Shown one piece after another: positions 25,251 through 35,130 of a DNA stretch of 64,000 nucleotides. The position numbers were made by a program, and so were the translations under genes. A model generated the notes under the pieces. That model was not told the DNA's origin and searched no databases. It saw nothing but the letters and a program-made list of their open reading frames with translations. Source of the stretch: Aphanizomenon flos-aquae FACHB-1287 (GTDB lineage Bacteria > Cyanobacteriota > Cyanobacteriia > Cyanobacteriales > Nostocaceae). The stretch lies in the NCBI RefSeq assembly GCF_014698755.1, contig NZ_JACJTO010000006.1:91781-155780 (forward strand), written 5' to 3'. Position 1 is the stretch's first letter; each line of letters starts with the position of its first letter.

Positions 25251-26158
25251 GAGAGTTGAAACAAGAAAGTCACTAAATCACCCTTACCCAAGCTGATACG
25301 ATCACCTGGTCGGAGGCGATGTCTGTTTCCGGGTAATAGAGGTAAATTATTAACATAAGTACCATTAGAACTACCCGCGTCTTCCAGATAACAAGCATCT
25401 CCCTCAATCCGAATATCTGCGTGAATCCGGGAAACAATTTCCGAATTTGGGAATCCGGAAACATCTATATCTGGAGGAATGCGATCATTAGGCTTCCCAA
25501 TATGCACAACCGAGAGATTTTGTGGTAATTCTATTTCTTGGTTAGCTTGAACATGAAATAACCGCGCTACTACCTGTTGTAATTGGGTGTTAGACACCTT
25601 TGCTGGTGCTGCAGCAGCTACTTCAGGAACTGTCACAGGATCTATTTGAGGCACATAAGCAGGAGGAATATAAGCTGCTGGTTCTGGCTCTGCTGGTGCG
25701 GGTGGAGGAGTAAGTACAGGGGAAATATGTACTTCTGGTTCTGGTGCTACAGGTATAGGTGGAGGAGTAAGGAGAGCAGGAATATATACTTCTTGTTCTG
25801 GCACTATAAGTGCAGGTACGGAAGGAACATAAACCGCTTGTTCCTCAACTACAACTACCGGAGCAGATACAGGAATAGAACTAACAGGAGGATTTGTGGC
25901 GGCCGTAATTTCTAAAGCATCAGGCTGTAACAGTTGCATCATGAGGTCAGGAGCGACCACTGGCGCAATTTTTGGGGCCACTGCTGCTGCAGCACTAAAA
26001 CGGAGATTATAACCGCACTGACCGCAAAAAGCGGCATCTGACTGGACAGTTGCTCCACAATTAGGACAATTAGCTGTGGCTGGTAACGGCGTATAGCAAG
26101 CTTCACATTGAACAGCGCCGTCTGGATTGGGATGATTACAATTAGGGCAGACGATCAT
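25247..26158 (-). CDS. Zinc-ribbon FHA-domain protein
   Basis: 303 residues. Two zinc ribbons at the N terminus (CPNC...CEAC at 4-22 and CPNC...CGQC at 30-48), a long Pro/Val/Glu-rich linker at about 60-185 with near-repeats of LTPPP(I/A)P and EPEP, and a C-terminal FHA domain at about 205-300 (HIGKPNDRI, SRIHADI, GSSNGTYV). FHA domains bind phosphothreonine. The linker is built from short duplications visible at DNA level. It is probably an adaptor in Ser/Thr kinase signalling; partners are unknown. The zinc-ribbon start echoes the kinase at 61.9 kb. Confidence 0.88.
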   Translation of the reverse strand: MIVCPNCNHPNPDGAVQCEACYTPLPATANCPNCGATVQSDAAFCGQCGYNLRFSAAAAVAPKIAPVVAPDLMMQLLQPDALEITAATNPPVSSIPVSAPVVVVEEQAVYVPSVPALIVPEQEVYIPALLTPPPIPVAPEPEVHISPVLTPPPAPAEPEPAAYIPPAYVPQIDPVTVPEVAAAAPAKVSNTQLQQVVARLFHVQANQEIELPQNLSVVHIGKPNDRIPPDIDVSGFPNSEIVSRIHADIRIEGDACYLEDAGSSNGTYVNNLPLLPGNRHRLRPGDRISLGKGDLVTFLFQLS

Positions 26159-26209
26159 GGATTTAGGCCTTGGTGAAGGTCGTTGTAAAAATGTTACTTA
26201 CAAGCACAT

Positions 26210-26247
26210 AAGTAATTTTAGCTTTCTTGGGATGCTAATAATTACTT
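26210..26247. terminator. Hairpin between pgl and the FHA gene
   Basis: AAGTAATT-TTAGC pairs with GCTAA-TAATTACTT across a loop of about 12 nt. There is no clear T-run on the minus strand, so termination is not certain. Confidence 0.35.
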
Positions 26248-26318
26248 TAGAGGAGAAAATGTTGATCCTTGGTGATGATTGTTAATCATCTAAATCATCC
26301 AAATCTCCAGAATTATAG

Positions 26319-27041
26319 TTAGTGTGGGAACTCTAAACCAGCCGCTGCGTCGAGCAACCAGTAAAGTTCTCCTTGGGGTCGAATTAGCCGAGATGGGTAG
26401 GCAAAATCATCAGCTACCGGTGCAAAAATTTGGGCTAAAGCCGGTCTTTTATTAGCACCAGCAACTAAAAAAATCACACTGTGAGCAGCGTTAATAAATG
26501 GGTAGGTAAAGGTAATACGAAGATTATCATCTTTATTACCAACAGTAATTAAGCGATCGCATACCCTGAGAGCTTCCGTGTGGGGAAACAAAGATGCAGT
26601 ATGGGCATCATCACCCATTCCTAATAAAACTACATCTAATGCGGGGAACTCTCCTGATCTAGAATTAAAAAATGTTTGGAGATGCTGGTTATACTTAGAT
26701 GCATCCACTTCTGGGTTAGTCGACAAAGTGGGTATAGCATGAACATTAGCCGCTGGTATAGCAACCTGATCTAACCATGCCCGTCGCGCCATTAGTTCAT
26801 TGCTATCAGGGTGATCTGCTGGAACATAACGCTCATCTCCCCAGAATACATGAATTTTATCCCAAGGTAAATTTTGCGTGGCTATGGCTTCATACAAAGG
26901 TTTTGGTGTGCTGCCACCTGATAAAGCAATTGTAAATTGTCCCCGTTCGCTAATAGCAGTTTCCACTTTTGAGAGAATTAATTCTAGCGCTCGTTGGACA
27001 AGTACGGATGCGCTGGAGTGGATTTCAACAGTTTTATTCAT
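26319..27041 (-). CDS. pgl: 6-phosphogluconolactonase
   Basis: 240 residues of the DevB/Pgl family, second enzyme of the oxidative pentose phosphate pathway. Family motifs: ALSGGSTPKPLYEA near 39-52, HVFWGDERYVP near 63-73, and LLGMGDDAHTASLFPHT near 138-154. Important for NADPH supply in the dark. It stands alone, with 277 nt to the next upstream-strand gene on one side and a hairpin on the other. Confidence 0.95.
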   Translation of the reverse strand: MNKTVEIHSSASVLVQRALELILSKVETAISERGQFTIALSGGSTPKPLYEAIATQNLPWDKIHVFWGDERYVPADHPDSNELMARRAWLDQVAIPAANVHAIPTLSTNPEVDASKYNQHLQTFFNSRSGEFPALDVVLLGMGDDAHTASLFPHTEALRVCDRLITVGNKDDNLRITFTYPFINAAHSVIFLVAGANKRPALAQIFAPVADDFAYPSRLIRPQGELYWLLDAAAGLEFPH

Positions 27042-27373
27042 GGCATTATCAACACATTATGCTGTTTCTTTGCAATACCATAGCGAACTTCTGACAATTT
27101 TCTGGTTTAACTCTGGAAACTTTTAATATCGTCAAGTTAAGCCATAAATTATCGTCCTCCATCTGCATTTAACATTATTTTTGGTTGGTTGTCAGTATTC
27201 AGTTGTACTAATCGCTAATAATTACCGCAAAGGAATGTTGAGAGAATATGAGGATATTTCTGTAAATAAATAAAATATCGAGAATCTCTTTGTACTTATG
27301 TATTAACAGTTTCTTTAAAATCTCTAGCAAGTGCTATAATAACTACCTTTTCTGTCTATTTTCATTGTTAGTA
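27042..27373. other. Intergenic region without recognised feature
   Basis: 332 bp between the 5' end of pgl and the 3' end of the MlaE-like gene (both minus strand). AT-rich; it should contain the pgl promoter. A GTTGGTTGTCAGTATTCAGT stretch resembles a worn STRR. Nothing else is seen. Confidence 0.4.
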
Positions 27374-28222
27374 TTACAATATAGGTTTTTCAAAAAGTAG
27401 TAAAGCCAAGATAAAATCCATAATAAAAATTGCCACCCAAGTAGTAACAACAGCAGTTGTGGCTGATTCTCCTACCTCCTTTGCTCCTCCTTGCGTTGTC
27501 AGTCCCCAACTACAACCATTAACAGCAACTATAGCCCCAAAGATTAATCCCTTGAGTAAAACAATAAAAATATCTGACGGTGATAAAAAACTCCTCACTG
27601 ATTCTAAAAATGTTTCGGGAACAACTTGATAAAACTGCATAGCAGCAAAAGCTCCTCCCATCATACCTGTAACTACCGCAAAAATCATCATTACAGGCAT
27701 CATTAAACAGCAAGCAATGACTCTAGGTAAAACTAGATAATCAACAGGGTCTGTTCTGAGCATATATAAAGCGTCAATCTGCTCTGTCACCTGCATTGCT
27801 CCTAATTCCGCAGCAAAAGCTGAACCAACTTGTCCAGCAATAATACTAGCAGTTAAAATTGGTGCTAATTCTCGACAAAAAGCTAAAGCAAATGCACCGC
27901 CAACAGTATCTACAGCCCCAAATCTCACCAATTCTCTAGCGGTTTGAATGGTGAAAATCATCCCAGCAAAACCATTGACTAATAACACTGGAGAAAGAGA
28001 AGCAGGACCTGCTGTAACTGTATGTTCTAATATCTTGCGATAGTAGGTTTTCCCGCGCAGTAAATGCAGTAAAATTTGACCTAACAACAGAAATACCGAC
28101 AAATAGCGAATTAACCAAGATTGTTCTAAATTTCTTTTTGGTGGCAAGTTTACAGACACTAATTGAATTTTTTTTATTTGGTAAATATGGCAATTTAATT
28201 TTCTATAAATAAGGTATTCCAA
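27374..28222 (-). CDS. MlaE-family ABC transporter permease
   Basis: 282 residues from the first ATG. MlaE permease domain with five to six helices; the family core [20 protein letters not shown] (about 84-103) and REL(A)[21 protein letters not shown] (about 114-138) is clear. Such permeases move lipids between membranes; the cyanobacterial/plastid branch (TGD1-like) is linked to lipid import and retrograde transport. The first ATG lies 28 nt inside rph; a GTG about 24 codons later (VNLPPKRN) may be the real start and would remove the overlap. Same strand as rph, likely cotranscribed. Confidence 0.88.
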   Translation of the reverse strand: MEYLIYRKLNCHIYQIKKIQLVSVNLPPKRNLEQSWLIRYLSVFLLLGQILLHLLRGKTYYRKILEHTVTAGPASLSPVLLVNGFAGMIFTIQTARELVRFGAVDTVGGAFALAFCRELAPILTASIIAGQVGSAFAAELGAMQVTEQIDALYMLRTDPVDYLVLPRVIACCLMMPVMMIFAVVTGMMGGAFAAMQFYQVVPETFLESVRSFLSPSDIFIVLLKGLIFGAIVAVNGCSWGLTTQGGAKEVGESATTAVVTTWVAIFIMDFILALLLFEKPIL

Positions 28223-28938
28223 TCAGGAATGGCATTTTTTTGAGCAGTTAATAATTGCTGTATACCTTGTTCAGAAAAATCTAACATTTGATTTAATTGC
28301 TGACGGCTAAAACTTCCTACCTCCGCTGTTCCCTGAACTTCAATAATTCCTAATTTATCATTCATAACTACATTTAAATCTACATCTGCGGCTACATCCT
28401 CAATGTAATTAAGATCTAAAAATGGTTCATGCTGCAACAAACCTACAGAAACCGCTGCTATTTGTCTACATAAAGGCGATCGCTCTAACACCCCTTGCTG
28501 TAATAATTGAGATATACCATGGGCTAAAGCCACAAAACCCCCTGTAATTGCCATTGTCCTCGTCCCTGCGTCGGCTTGTAATACGTCTGTGTCTACCATT
28601 AGCGTCCGTTCTCCTAAAACCTCAAAATTCAAAGCAGCCCTTAAACTTCTACCAATTAAACGTTGAATTTCCTGGGTTCTCCCCCATAATTTCATTAATT
28701 CCCGTTCCTGGCGTTTTTTGGTAGCTGATGGCAACATTCTATACTCTGCTGTCAACCAACCCTGACCACTACCAGTCAAAAATTTAGGTACTCCCTCTGC
28801 GATACTGACAGTACATAAAATTTGAGTATCACCACACTTGGCTAAAACCGAACCTGGTGCAAAGCGGGTAAAATCAGGATAAAAACTATGGGGACGGAGT
28901 TCACTGGGTTTTCTTCCGTCAGGACGTTGCCAAACCAT
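28195..28938 (-). CDS. rph: Ribonuclease PH
   Basis: 247 residues; phosphorolytic 3'-5' exoribonuclease that trims tRNA 3' ends. Family motifs present: [12 protein letters not shown] at 5-16, [14 protein letters not shown] near 60-73, and [17 protein letters not shown] at about 118-134 (phosphate and metal site). Complete length. It is upstream of the MlaE-like gene with overlapping ends. Confidence 0.95.
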   Translation of the reverse strand: MVWQRPDGRKPSELRPHSFYPDFTRFAPGSVLAKCGDTQILCTVSIAEGVPKFLTGSGQGWLTAEYRMLPSATKKRQERELMKLWGRTQEIQRLIGRSLRAALNFEVLGERTLMVDTDVLQADAGTRTMAITGGFVALAHGISQLLQQGVLERSPLCRQIAAVSVGLLQHEPFLDLNYIEDVAADVDLNVVMNDKLGIIEVQGTAEVGSFSRQQLNQMLDFSEQGIQQLLTAQKNAIPDWNTLFIEN

Positions 28939-29196
28939 TAAAATCTCCTTTTGAATTTTTGCTTACTGTCTTATACATATTAATCGTGGGAATGCTCAAT
29001 AGTGCTGTATGATAATTATGTCTTTTGATTTGTAATTTATTAAATTGACTTTAGTGAATAAAAGCATAGATTTATCTCACGTAAAGGCACAAAAACGTAA
29101 AAAGTCAAAATTTGAGCCAAGAAATTTTTGATTTTTATACCTCAATTCAGTAACATAGTTAGTTGTTTAAAATAGTTAGTTGTTTAAATTTGTCTT

Positions 29197-29733
29197 ATGG
29201 TTGCTCAATTAGAAACTCCTGGTCTAAATTCGACTCTCAGTTTACCATATTCCGTGACAGGATTAGTACAAGTTTTTACTAGTCCTGAGCGTAGCTTTTT
29301 TACAAGTGTGATGGCACAAGCACTGAGAATTGCTGGACAAGGTACACCAGTATTAATAATCCAGTTCCTCAAAGGTGGTATTCGTCAAGGATGTGAACGA
29401 CCTACCCAAATGGGAAAACATTTAGACTGGATTCGCTGTGATTTGCCTCGTTATATTGATAATTCAGATTTAGATGAATCGGAAAATCAAGCTTTACAAG
29501 AACTTTGGCAACATACTCAAAAGGTAGTTAATGAAGGTAAGTATTCTTTACTAGTATTAGATGAGTTGAGTTTAGCGGTAAATTTCGGTTTAATTCCTGA
29601 ATCTGAGGTTTTAGAGTTTCTTGCTCACCGTCCCTCTCATATTGATATTATCCTGACAGGTTCTCAAATGCCCAAGTTCCTTTTAGATATGGCAGACCAA
29701 ATTACAGAAATTCGTCGCTCTCATCAATCTTAG
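29197..29733 (+). CDS. CobO/BtuR-like P-loop family protein with lost P-loop
   Basis: 178 residues. Overall similar to cob(I)alamin adenosyltransferase CobO/BtuR: VLIIQFLKGG at about 50-59, YSLLVLDELSLAVNFGL at about 109-125 (Walker B-like), HIDIILTGSQMP at about 147-158. The Walker A loop, normally GxGKGKT, reads FTSPERSF here, so ATP binding is probably altered. Annotated in cyanobacteria as a P-loop NTPase family protein; its role need not be cobalamin adenosylation. No cob genes are nearby. Confidence 0.75.
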   Translation: MVAQLETPGLNSTLSLPYSVTGLVQVFTSPERSFFTSVMAQALRIAGQGTPVLIIQFLKGGIRQGCERPTQMGKHLDWIRCDLPRYIDNSDLDESENQALQELWQHTQKVVNEGKYSLLVLDELSLAVNFGLIPESEVLEFLAHRPSHIDIILTGSQMPKFLLDMADQITEIRRSHQS

Positions 29734-29884
29734 ATATTTTAGCATTAGTAAGTAACAATATTCGCCAACACACTGCAACCCTCTTTTTAGGTAATAGCGA
29801 AATCAGACCTAGTAATCGCTTGTACCAATTGCGTAAATTCTGTTATGATCAAATTAGTTTAAATTAAGAAAAAATCTGCGGGTA

Positions 29885-30742
29885 ATGCCTAGACTGAAAA
29901 TGATATTATACAAAGATATTCGAGATTATCAAATTCTATTTCTGAGTTTATTTTTGATTTTGGGAATTTTAACGCGAGACTGGACATTACATCCAGAATT
30001 TATTGGTGTGGCGATCGCTTCCTGCATTATAACTCAAATTATCTTCTCATTGATCACTAAATCCCAAGACAACTTTCCAGTAATTAATATCCGTAGTCCC
30101 CTAATTACATCCTTAGGACTCAGTTTATTATTACGGGTTGATCATTGGCCAACCATGGCCTTAGCTGGATTTGCAGCCATAGCTAGTAAATTTCTCTTTC
30201 AATTTGGAGAAAAGCACTTTTTTAATCCTGCTAATTTTGGCATTATTACTGTTCTCACCCTCACTAATGATGCTTGGGTATCCCCAGGACAATGGGGGGA
30301 AGAATGGTGGTATGCGTTGTTATTTTTGGGGACTGGAGGAATGATTTTAAAGCGCGTTGGTCGTTGGGATACTACCGCCGCTTTTTTAGGTGCTTATTCC
30401 CTCTTAGCAGCCATCAGAAATATGTGGTTAGGTTGGACTTGGGATGTTTATTTTCATCATTTAATGAGTGGATCTTTACTATTATTTTCTCTGTTTATGG
30501 TGACAGATCCGCGTTCAATTCCCAACGCCAATATTAGTAGAATAATCTGGGCAGTATCTATCGCCTTATTAACGTTTATTTTGCGGAATTTATTCTTTTT
30601 ACCAACTGCTGTTTTTTGGGCTTTATTTACCCTTGCCCCTTTGACTATTATCTTAGATCAATTCTGGATTACACCTAGATTTTCTTGGTGGAATAAAACA
30701 GAATTATCAGCAGAAAATCATCAATTAACTATCATCAACTGA
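29885..30742 (+). CDS. RnfD/NqrB-like membrane protein
   Basis: 285 residues with eight to nine predicted membrane segments. It resembles the RnfD/NqrB (NQR2/RnfD) family, e.g. FFNPANFGIITVLTLTNDAWVSPGQWG at about 111-137 and FMVTDPRSIPN near 202-212. The usual partners RnfABCEG are absent, and it is followed 8 nt later by a DUF2330 gene. In cyanobacteria this stand-alone RnfD-like/DUF2330 pair probably forms its own unit; substrate unknown. Confidence 0.8.
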   Translation: MPRLKMILYKDIRDYQILFLSLFLILGILTRDWTLHPEFIGVAIASCIITQIIFSLITKSQDNFPVINIRSPLITSLGLSLLLRVDHWPTMALAGFAAIASKFLFQFGEKHFFNPANFGIITVLTLTNDAWVSPGQWGEEWWYALLFLGTGGMILKRVGRWDTTAAFLGAYSLLAAIRNMWLGWTWDVYFHHLMSGSLLLFSLFMVTDPRSIPNANISRIIWAVSIALLTFILRNLFFLPTAVFWALFTLAPLTIILDQFWITPRFSWWNKTELSAENHQLTIIN

Positions 30743-30750
30743 GGTTAAAA

Positions 30751-32124
30751 ATGCAATTTTTTCGCCTATTCATGCCCTTAATCTCTGCACTTTTAGCCGT
30801 GCTGTGTTTTGTGCCTACAGCTTGGGCTTTTTGTGGGTTCTATGTAGCTAAAGCTGATACAAAACTCTATAACCAAGCTTCACAAGTCATACTAGCAAGA
30901 GACGGAAATCGTACCGTTTTAACAATGGCTAATGATTTTCAAGGTGATGTTAAAGATTTTGCAGTTGTTATTCCTGTTCCCACAGTATTACAAAAAGAAC
31001 AAGTTCATGTAGCCCAACCGAAAATTATTGAAAGGTTAGATGCTTTTAGCGCCCCCAGATTAGTTGAATATTTCGATTCTGACCCCTGTTCCCAAAATAA
31101 TATAATGGAAAGTATGCCAGCACCACAAGCATTAGGAAGAATGAGAGGTGCAGAAAACACCATGAAGAAAGATAGCAATTTAGGTGTAACGGTTGAAGCC
31201 AAATTTAATGTTGGTGAATATGATATTGTTATCCTCAGCGCTAAAGAATCTGGTGGATTAGAAATTTGGCTAAATCGCAATGGTTATAAAATTCCTAAAG
31301 GTGCAAAAGAATTACTAAAACCCTACATTCGTTCTTCCATGAAATTCTTTGTTGCGAAAGTCAACTTAGATAAATTTACCGAATCAGGTTATCAATTCCT
31401 GCGTCCTTTACAAATTTCCTACGAATCACTAAAATTTATGTTACCCATTCGTTTAGGAATGATTAATGCTACTACAGAACAGGATTTAATTGTTTATATT
31501 TTATCACCCCAGGGACAGGCAGAAATTACTAATTATCGCACAGTTAAAGTTCCTTCAGATGTAAATATTCCTGTTTTTGTGAAAAATGAATTTGGTGATT
31601 TTTATAAATCCATGTTTCAAACTTCTTACACCAAAGAAGATAAAAAAGTCGGCTTTTTAGAATATGCTTGGGATATGAGTAGTTGTGATCCTTGTTCTGC
31701 TGAACCACTTAATAATGAAGAATTAAAACAAGCGGGTGTGTTTTGGTTAGATAATAATAGTAATGATAGACCAGTATCTCCCCGTTTTCGTTCTCGTTTC
31801 CCTAGTAGTAGTGTTTTCATTACTCGCTTGCACGTGCGTTACACAAGAAACAAATTTCCCGAAGATTTGATGTTTCAAACAACTTCTCAACGGGACTTTT
31901 TTCAAGGACGTTATATTTTACAACACCCATTTACAGGTAATCTCGAATGTAGTGCAGGAAGACAATATAAAAGTTCTTTAAATCAGCGATTTGAAAAAGA
32001 AGCGCGAACTTTAGCTAGACTTACCAACTGGAACATTCAAAATATTCGCCAAAAAATGCAATTATCTGTGGGAAATCTTTCTACTTCTTGGTGGGATAAT
32101 TTCTTAGTTTGGTTTGGTCTGTAA
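30751..32124 (+). CDS. DUF2330 family secreted protein
   Basis: 457 residues. Sec signal peptide at about 1-26 (ending PTAWAF), then the DUF2330 domain beginning CGFYVAKADTKLYNQASQVI, with paired cysteines (SDPCS; SSCDPCS) that may form disulfides outside the cytoplasm. Starts 8 nt after the RnfD-like gene. Function unknown; the pairing with a membrane electron-transport-like protein is suggestive only. Confidence 0.85.
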   Translation: MQFFRLFMPLISALLAVLCFVPTAWAFCGFYVAKADTKLYNQASQVILARDGNRTVLTMANDFQGDVKDFAVVIPVPTVLQKEQVHVAQPKIIERLDAFSAPRLVEYFDSDPCSQNNIMESMPAPQALGRMRGAENTMKKDSNLGVTVEAKFNVGEYDIVILSAKESGGLEIWLNRNGYKIPKGAKELLKPYIRSSMKFFVAKVNLDKFTESGYQFLRPLQISYESLKFMLPIRLGMINATTEQDLIVYILSPQGQAEITNYRTVKVPSDVNIPVFVKNEFGDFYKSMFQTSYTKEDKKVGFLEYAWDMSSCDPCSAEPLNNEELKQAGVFWLDNNSNDRPVSPRFRSRFPSSSVFITRLHVRYTRNKFPEDLMFQTTSQRDFFQGRYILQHPFTGNLECSAGRQYKSSLNQRFEKEARTLARLTNWNIQNIRQKMQLSVGNLSTSWWDNFLVWFGL

Positions 32125-32165
32125 ATTTCAAATACTTCTAAATATTCACAAGATACCAACTTTAT

Positions 32166-32264
32166 ATGAAGCTGCACAGAATAATCATCAAAGGTATTTA
32201 TCCGCGTTTATCTGCGTTTATCTGCGGCCAATTATTCTAGAAATCTAATTTTATGCAGCTTCAT
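32166..32264. repeat. Hairpin/MITE-like repeat between convergent genes
   Basis: Ends ATGAAGCTGCA and TGCAGCTTCAT are perfect 11-bp inverted repeats; inside them AGAATAAT pairs with ATTATTCT. The centre is the dispersed cyanobacterial motif TATCCGCGTTTATCTGCG. No target duplication is obvious. Confidence 0.65.
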
Positions 32265-32281
32265 CTGCAATTAGTATCACC

Positions 32282-33412
32282 CTATTTATTTACTTCTAAT
32301 AACTGAGAATTTTCTAATCTTGACATCCACTTTTCTAAATAGATCTGATTATTTTTTTGCTCAGATAAATCTTGAGTATCTAAAGGATAAGGTAAAAGTC
32401 CTAAAATTGCGGCGCTAGTTACACAAAACATCGATTTTTGGAAACTCATACAAATTTGGACTCGCAAATCATCTTCACTTCTGAGACTACGACGATAAAT
32501 ACTATGTAAGTATTCTGGTAAATAATGACGCATATCTTGCATTAACAAAGTAGGAGGAATACCCGCACCACCAATAGGTAAAGGATCTGCGTATAATGCA
32601 CCATATTGGAATCGAGATTGATCTGGAGGAACTTGATATGCTTGCGCGTTTAAAGAAACTGTTCCTAAAAATGGTGTACCTCTAAAAAATACCGCTTCTA
32701 CATAGGGAATTGCGGTATCTGCAAGGAAGGTTAAACCCAACGATTCGGGAATCAGATCATAGACTTTATTGCCAATTTCGACACTATATGTAATTGGTTT
32801 CATTGCATCTGCAACTAAAGCCAATTTAATATGTTCTACAACTTGGGGAATAGATTTAATTTCGCCGTTGTCATAGCGATCTGATAAATTTAGAAACATA
32901 TCAGCCATAACTCGCCAAAATTGACCTAACCCAGTGTAATAAGCCGAGACTCGTAATTGTTCTATTAAAAATTCGGGAAACAGTTGATTTATTCCCAAAA
33001 TTAGGGGATTATATTTAAACTTAGCGGCAATAACAGCTTTAGCTCTATCTTCAAATTCTGTAGTATCTAAGTATGCATCTAAACCACCTCCACCATGCCA
33101 CATCATAGCTTTCAGGCAATATTCCGCATATTCAAAATTAATCCGATCATGCCATAAATGACGGAGTAATTTGGCAAGAGAAATATCACCATTAAAATAT
33201 TTGAAGAAGGGAAAAAATACTAAAAATTGATGTTCAGCGATGTAAATAAGATTTTTAGAATAGGCATCTAAAACCACACCATAACTTTTGAGAATACCAA
33301 CAACTTCTAAAACGTTTTCGGGACTATCTTTGAGTAATGCTTCGCCAGTTTGTAAACGTTCTACAAATTCAGCTAGGGGGTTGTAAGGGGGATTTTTTGT
33401 TGTTGTCATCAT
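32282..33412 (-). CDS. CO2 hydration protein (ChpX/ChpY family, CupB-like)
   Basis: 376 residues, family-wide match to cyanobacterial CO2 hydration proteins (FPFFKYFNGDISLAKLLRHLWHDRINFEYAEYC at about 62-94; LPIGGAGIPPTLLM near 285-298). These proteins bind the NdhF/NdhD module of NDH-1MS complexes on the thylakoid and drive CO2 to bicarbonate conversion with electron transport. It is third in ndhF-ndhD-chp on the minus strand. Three clues favour the constitutive CupB/ChpX type over CupA: length near 380, no cupS-like gene downstream, and location next to the ccm operon. That subtype call is inference. Confidence 0.88.
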   Translation of the reverse strand: MMTTTKNPPYNPLAEFVERLQTGEALLKDSPENVLEVVGILKSYGVVLDAYSKNLIYIAEHQFLVFFPFFKYFNGDISLAKLLRHLWHDRINFEYAEYCLKAMMWHGGGGLDAYLDTTEFEDRAKAVIAAKFKYNPLILGINQLFPEFLIEQLRVSAYYTGLGQFWRVMADMFLNLSDRYDNGEIKSIPQVVEHIKLALVADAMKPITYSVEIGNKVYDLIPESLGLTFLADTAIPYVEAVFFRGTPFLGTVSLNAQAYQVPPDQSRFQYGALYADPLPIGGAGIPPTLLMQDMRHYLPEYLHSIYRRSLRSEDDLRVQICMSFQKSMFCVTSAAILGLLPYPLDTQDLSEQKNNQIYLEKWMSRLENSQLLEVNK

Positions 33413-33509
33413 GTCAATTCTCCTAGAATTTAAATGTCTGAACTATGATTTTTGCGATTTTTTTGATGGCTATAATGATCTGATTTTGGTTATAATTTTC
33501 CCGAAAAAG

Positions 33510-35006
33510 TCAAAAATCTAGTAGCTCTCGATTTGCTATGACATGATGACTACTCGTTTTTACCATTGTGGTAATTGTGGCTTGGGTATAATAGACTAAC
33601 CAATTGGGTTGAATGCCGAAAATAACGATCGCTACTGCTAAAATGATGGCAGGGATGCGATCGCTCCAATAAACACGAGGTAAGTTAGTAACTGCTGCTG
33701 ATAACCGTCCGAAAAAGGCACGATTTAAAAGAATTAAGAAGTAAACCGCAGTTAAACCTGTTCCCAGCATTGCTAATAATGTTTGAACCGGAAAAACCGC
33801 AAAACTGCCGCGAAAAACAATAAATTCGGAAATAAATCCCACCATTCCCGGTATACCCGCACTGGCCATAACGGCAACAATCATTAAACTACCAATAACT
33901 GGCAAACCTCGTTCTGGATTAAGTAATCCCCGCACTACATCTAAATCACGACTACCAGTTTTTTTATACACGACTCCCACTAACAGAAATAACATGGCGG
34001 ATATCAACCCGTGACTAATCATTTGCATGACTGCACCCAAGACGCTGAGGGGTGTAGATGCTGCTGCTGCTAATAATACATAGCCCATGTGTCCGACGGA
34101 ACTATACGCTACCATCCTTTTCATGTCTGTTTGTGCGATCGCACACGATGCTCCAAATAATACACTAATTACCGCCCATGTGGCTAACCAAGGTGCTGCA
34201 TAAGCCCAAGCATCTGGTAATAAATTCATCCCAAATCTCAGTAAGCCATAAGTCCCTAGTTTTAATAATATTCCAGCTAACAACACAGATATGGGTGTGG
34301 AGGCTTCTACGTGGGCATCTGGCAGCCAAGTATGGAAGGGAACGAGGGGAATTTTAATCCCAAAACCCACCAAAATTCCAGACAGGAGTAAAATTTGCGT
34401 TGCTAAGGGTAGAGATTGGGAATTTAATGTTGCTAGTCCAAAACTGGGAGAACCACTTAACCAAACCATACCCAAGAAACTAGCTAAAATGACGATTCCT
34501 GAAAAAGCTGTATAAATCAGAAATTTTGTGGCTGCATAACCCCGTTTTTGCCCCCCCCAAATCGCAATTAGCAAATATAAGGGTATTAATTCCAATTCAT
34601 AAAACAGGAAGAATAACAATAAATCCTGTGCTAAAAATGCTCCTATCACCCCAGCATTTAAGAGCAGAATTAGAGAATAGTAAAATCTAGGACGTTGTTG
34701 AGATTCATCACTGCTATAAATAGCAATACAAGTTAATAAACCATTGAGAACTAATAAAGGTAGAGATAAACCATCTACACCTAGATTATAGTTTAAGCCA
34801 ATAGCATCTACCCAAGGTAGGGATTCAGCAAACTGTTGACCAATTTCTCCCGGATTAAATTGAGTTGCCAGGAAAATACTCCATAGAAAAATAATAATGC
34901 TAAAAACAAAAGCGATGATTCGGGTTAGTTTAGCAGTAATACCAAAAGGATAGAAACCAATCAAAGCCGCACCAATTAACGGCAGTAAAATCAATGTACT
35001 CAGCAT
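33510..35006 (-). CDS. ndhD: NADH dehydrogenase-like complex subunit NdhD (CO2-uptake type)
   Basis: 498 residues, about 14 membrane helices, proton-pumping NuoM/NdhD family. Conserved elements: FFLFYELELIPLYLLIAIWGG near 131-151 (functional Glu), HTWLPDAHVEASTPISVLLAG near 224-244 (Lys/His channel). Because it is flanked by ndhF and a CO2 hydration gene, it is the NdhD3 or NdhD4 variant; NdhD4 is favoured by the neighbourhood (see the chp gene). STRR sequence separates it from ndhF. Confidence 0.92.
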   Translation of the reverse strand: MLSTLILLPLIGAALIGFYPFGITAKLTRIIAFVFSIIIFLWSIFLATQFNPGEIGQQFAESLPWVDAIGLNYNLGVDGLSLPLLVLNGLLTCIAIYSSDESQQRPRFYYSLILLLNAGVIGAFLAQDLLLFFLFYELELIPLYLLIAIWGGQKRGYAATKFLIYTAFSGIVILASFLGMVWLSGSPSFGLATLNSQSLPLATQILLLSGILVGFGIKIPLVPFHTWLPDAHVEASTPISVLLAGILLKLGTYGLLRFGMNLLPDAWAYAAPWLATWAVISVLFGASCAIAQTDMKRMVAYSSVGHMGYVLLAAAASTPLSVLGAVMQMISHGLISAMLFLLVGVVYKKTGSRDLDVVRGLLNPERGLPVIGSLMIVAVMASAGIPGMVGFISEFIVFRGSFAVFPVQTLLAMLGTGLTAVYFLILLNRAFFGRLSAAVTNLPRVYWSDRIPAIILAVAIVIFGIQPNWLVYYTQATITTMVKTSSHHVIANRELLDF

Positions 35007-35009
35007 AGC

Positions 35010-35130
35010 AGTTAGGGAATAGAGGGCAGGGAACAGGGAGCAGGGACCAGGCAGCAGGGACCAGGCAGCAGGGAGGAAGAATTTTCCTATTACCTATTAC
35101 CAATCACCCATTACCAATCACCTATTCCCT
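35010..35130. repeat. STRR block between ndhF and ndhD
   Basis: GGGACCAGGCAGCA-type units followed by CTATTACC/CAATCACC heptamers fill most of the 122-nt spacer. Confidence 0.75.
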
